From: Limanda limanda
Lineage: Eukaryota; Chordata; Actinopteri; Pleuronectiformes; Pleuronectidae
DNA length: 64,000 bases
Direction: 5' to 3'
NCBI RefSeq assembly: GCF_963576545.1
Contig: NW_026870590.1
Coordinates: 186,001-250,000 of the forward strand
Below, piece by piece: positions 63,938 through 64,000 of the stretch (position 1 is the first letter of the stretch; every line of letters begins with the position of its first letter). The notes under the pieces are model-generated. The model was not told the DNA's origin, searched no databases, and saw only the letters and a list, made by a program, of their open reading frames with translations. The position numbers and the translations under genes are program-made.

Positions 63938-64000
63938 GGTCGGAGAGACTTGGAAAGTGGTTGCATCTGGACTAATTTGGGTCCTGCGGATCGATTGGTA
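63938..64000 (+). repeat. Partial B unit at the right window edge
   Basis: The first 63 bases of a B unit (ggaaag, cggatcgattgg type). The window ends inside the array, so the array continues to the right; the left edge likewise begins two bases inside an A unit. Confidence 0.95.

Larger units (their letters stand above)
1..64000 (+). repeat. Two-monomer satellite array (A 163 bp, B 155 bp) with embedded TTAGGG block
   Basis: Every base of the window belongs to a head-to-tail tandem array. Units begin at the shared head ggtcggagagacttg and end in a shared tail containing a run of seven T. I located 302 A units and 96 B units; 302 x 163, minus two 6 bp deletions, plus 95 x 155, plus a 63 bp partial B and minus the 2 bases missing at the left edge, gives exactly 64000. 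No unit is inverted and no foreign sequence interrupts the array. About 900 TTAGGG hexamers lie on the + strand, all in A units. Satellites of this size and homogeneity are typical of eukaryotic heterochromatin; a subtelomeric position is plausible from the telomeric motif but cannot be shown because no flank is present. I do not recognise it as a named satellite family. Confidence 0.97.
56860..64000 (+). repeat. Mixed A/B segment resembling 7-10 kb and 18-25 kb
   Basis: Units at 58148 (gtcagag) and 58311 (ccttaagctt) carry as two neighbouring units the variants that sit in a single unit at 7393 and 13694. The ctgcccc A, gattcg B order at 58637-58954 matches 7882-8199. gcgcacatc (59925), B gaaaag (60577) and ctgaag (60732) follow as they do at 9007-9976. 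The 6 bp deletion unit, the atcaatc unit (61851) and the terminal ctgcccc/gattcg...catgag pair (63457, 63620) parallel 20.8-24.6 kb. The last unit is a B cut off after 63 bp at the window edge. Confidence 0.85.

Noticed and set aside
33..63966. Over two hundred overlapping minus-strand open reading frames of 60-426 codons
   Set aside because: They are shadows of the tandem repeat: mostly GTG-started, overlapping by one monomer in shifted frames, all ending at the same ctaaatgg-derived stop, and containing translated telomere repeat. No domain, signal or codon pattern of a real gene is present.
1..64000. A true chromosome-end telomere
   Set aside because: TTAGGG occurs only as a three-to-four-run block inside each A unit, never as a long pure tract, and both window edges lie within satellite monomers.
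1..64000. CRISPR array
   Set aside because: Units are 155-163 bp, near-identical throughout, with no short repeats separated by unique spacers and no cas genes.
1..64000. Transposable element or mobile element array
   Set aside because: No terminal repeats, target-site duplications, transposase or reverse transcriptase frames; every base is accounted for by A or B monomers.
1..64000. CENP-B box and known alpha-satellite identity
   Set aside because: I found no match to the TTCG...A..CGGG core of the CENP-B box in either monomer, and the 163/155 bp consensus does not resemble alpha satellite.
1..64000. Ribosomal or tRNA gene repeat
   Set aside because: No conserved rRNA segment or tRNA A/B box arrangement with cloverleaf arms is recognisable in the short monomers.

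Overview
The whole 64 kb window is one uninterrupted, head-to-tail satellite DNA array. I see no gene, transposon, RNA gene or unique flanking sequence anywhere in it. Two related monomers build it. The A monomer (163 bp) carries a short block of vertebrate-type telomere repeat: four GGG runs joined by TTA, reading TTAGGG on the + strand. The B monomer (155 bp) shares the head, the centre and the last ~30 bp of A, but has an unrelated sequence where the telomeric block would be. Walking the array unit by unit gives 302 A units (the first lacks its first 2 bases) and 96 B units (the last is cut by the window edge). All are in the same orientation, and the lengths account for every base. The only net length change is one 6 bp deletion (loss of one TTAGGG), seen in two units.

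Organism: the embedded TTAGGG and the large, homogenised satellite array point to a eukaryote whose telomeres are, or were, TTAGGG (vertebrates, many other animals, many fungi, some protists). The array alone does not allow a narrower call. Many of the private variants are CpG-to-TpG/CpA changes, which fits a genome with cytosine methylation. A subtelomeric or pericentromeric heterochromatic location is likely but is inference.

Layout: 1-7392 is a mixed A/B stretch. 7393-11598 and 13694-18380 are two copies of one block, offset by 6301 bp and then 6782 bp. 17077-18869 is the longest run of pure A (11 units). 21905-23828 is four tandem AAB trimers of 481 bp. 24155-27684 holds three 962 bp AABABA blocks, two of them tandem. 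27685-48006 is three same-length 6774 bp higher-order repeats (33 A + 9 B each). 48007-54609 is a rearranged further copy with visible internal deletions and duplications. 54610-56859 is a tandem pair of 1125 bp blocks. 56860-64000 resembles parts of 7-10 kb and 18-25 kb again, including the rare 6 bp deletion allele.

How it works together: nothing here supports a protein-based system. The notable structure is the array itself. It has about 300 potential four-tract G-quadruplex/telomere-protein sites spaced at nucleosome-like distances, B units that never sit next to each other, and position-specific A subtypes whose exceptions mark past recombination junctions. The many long minus-strand open frames are by-products of the repeat arithmetic and start at GTG.
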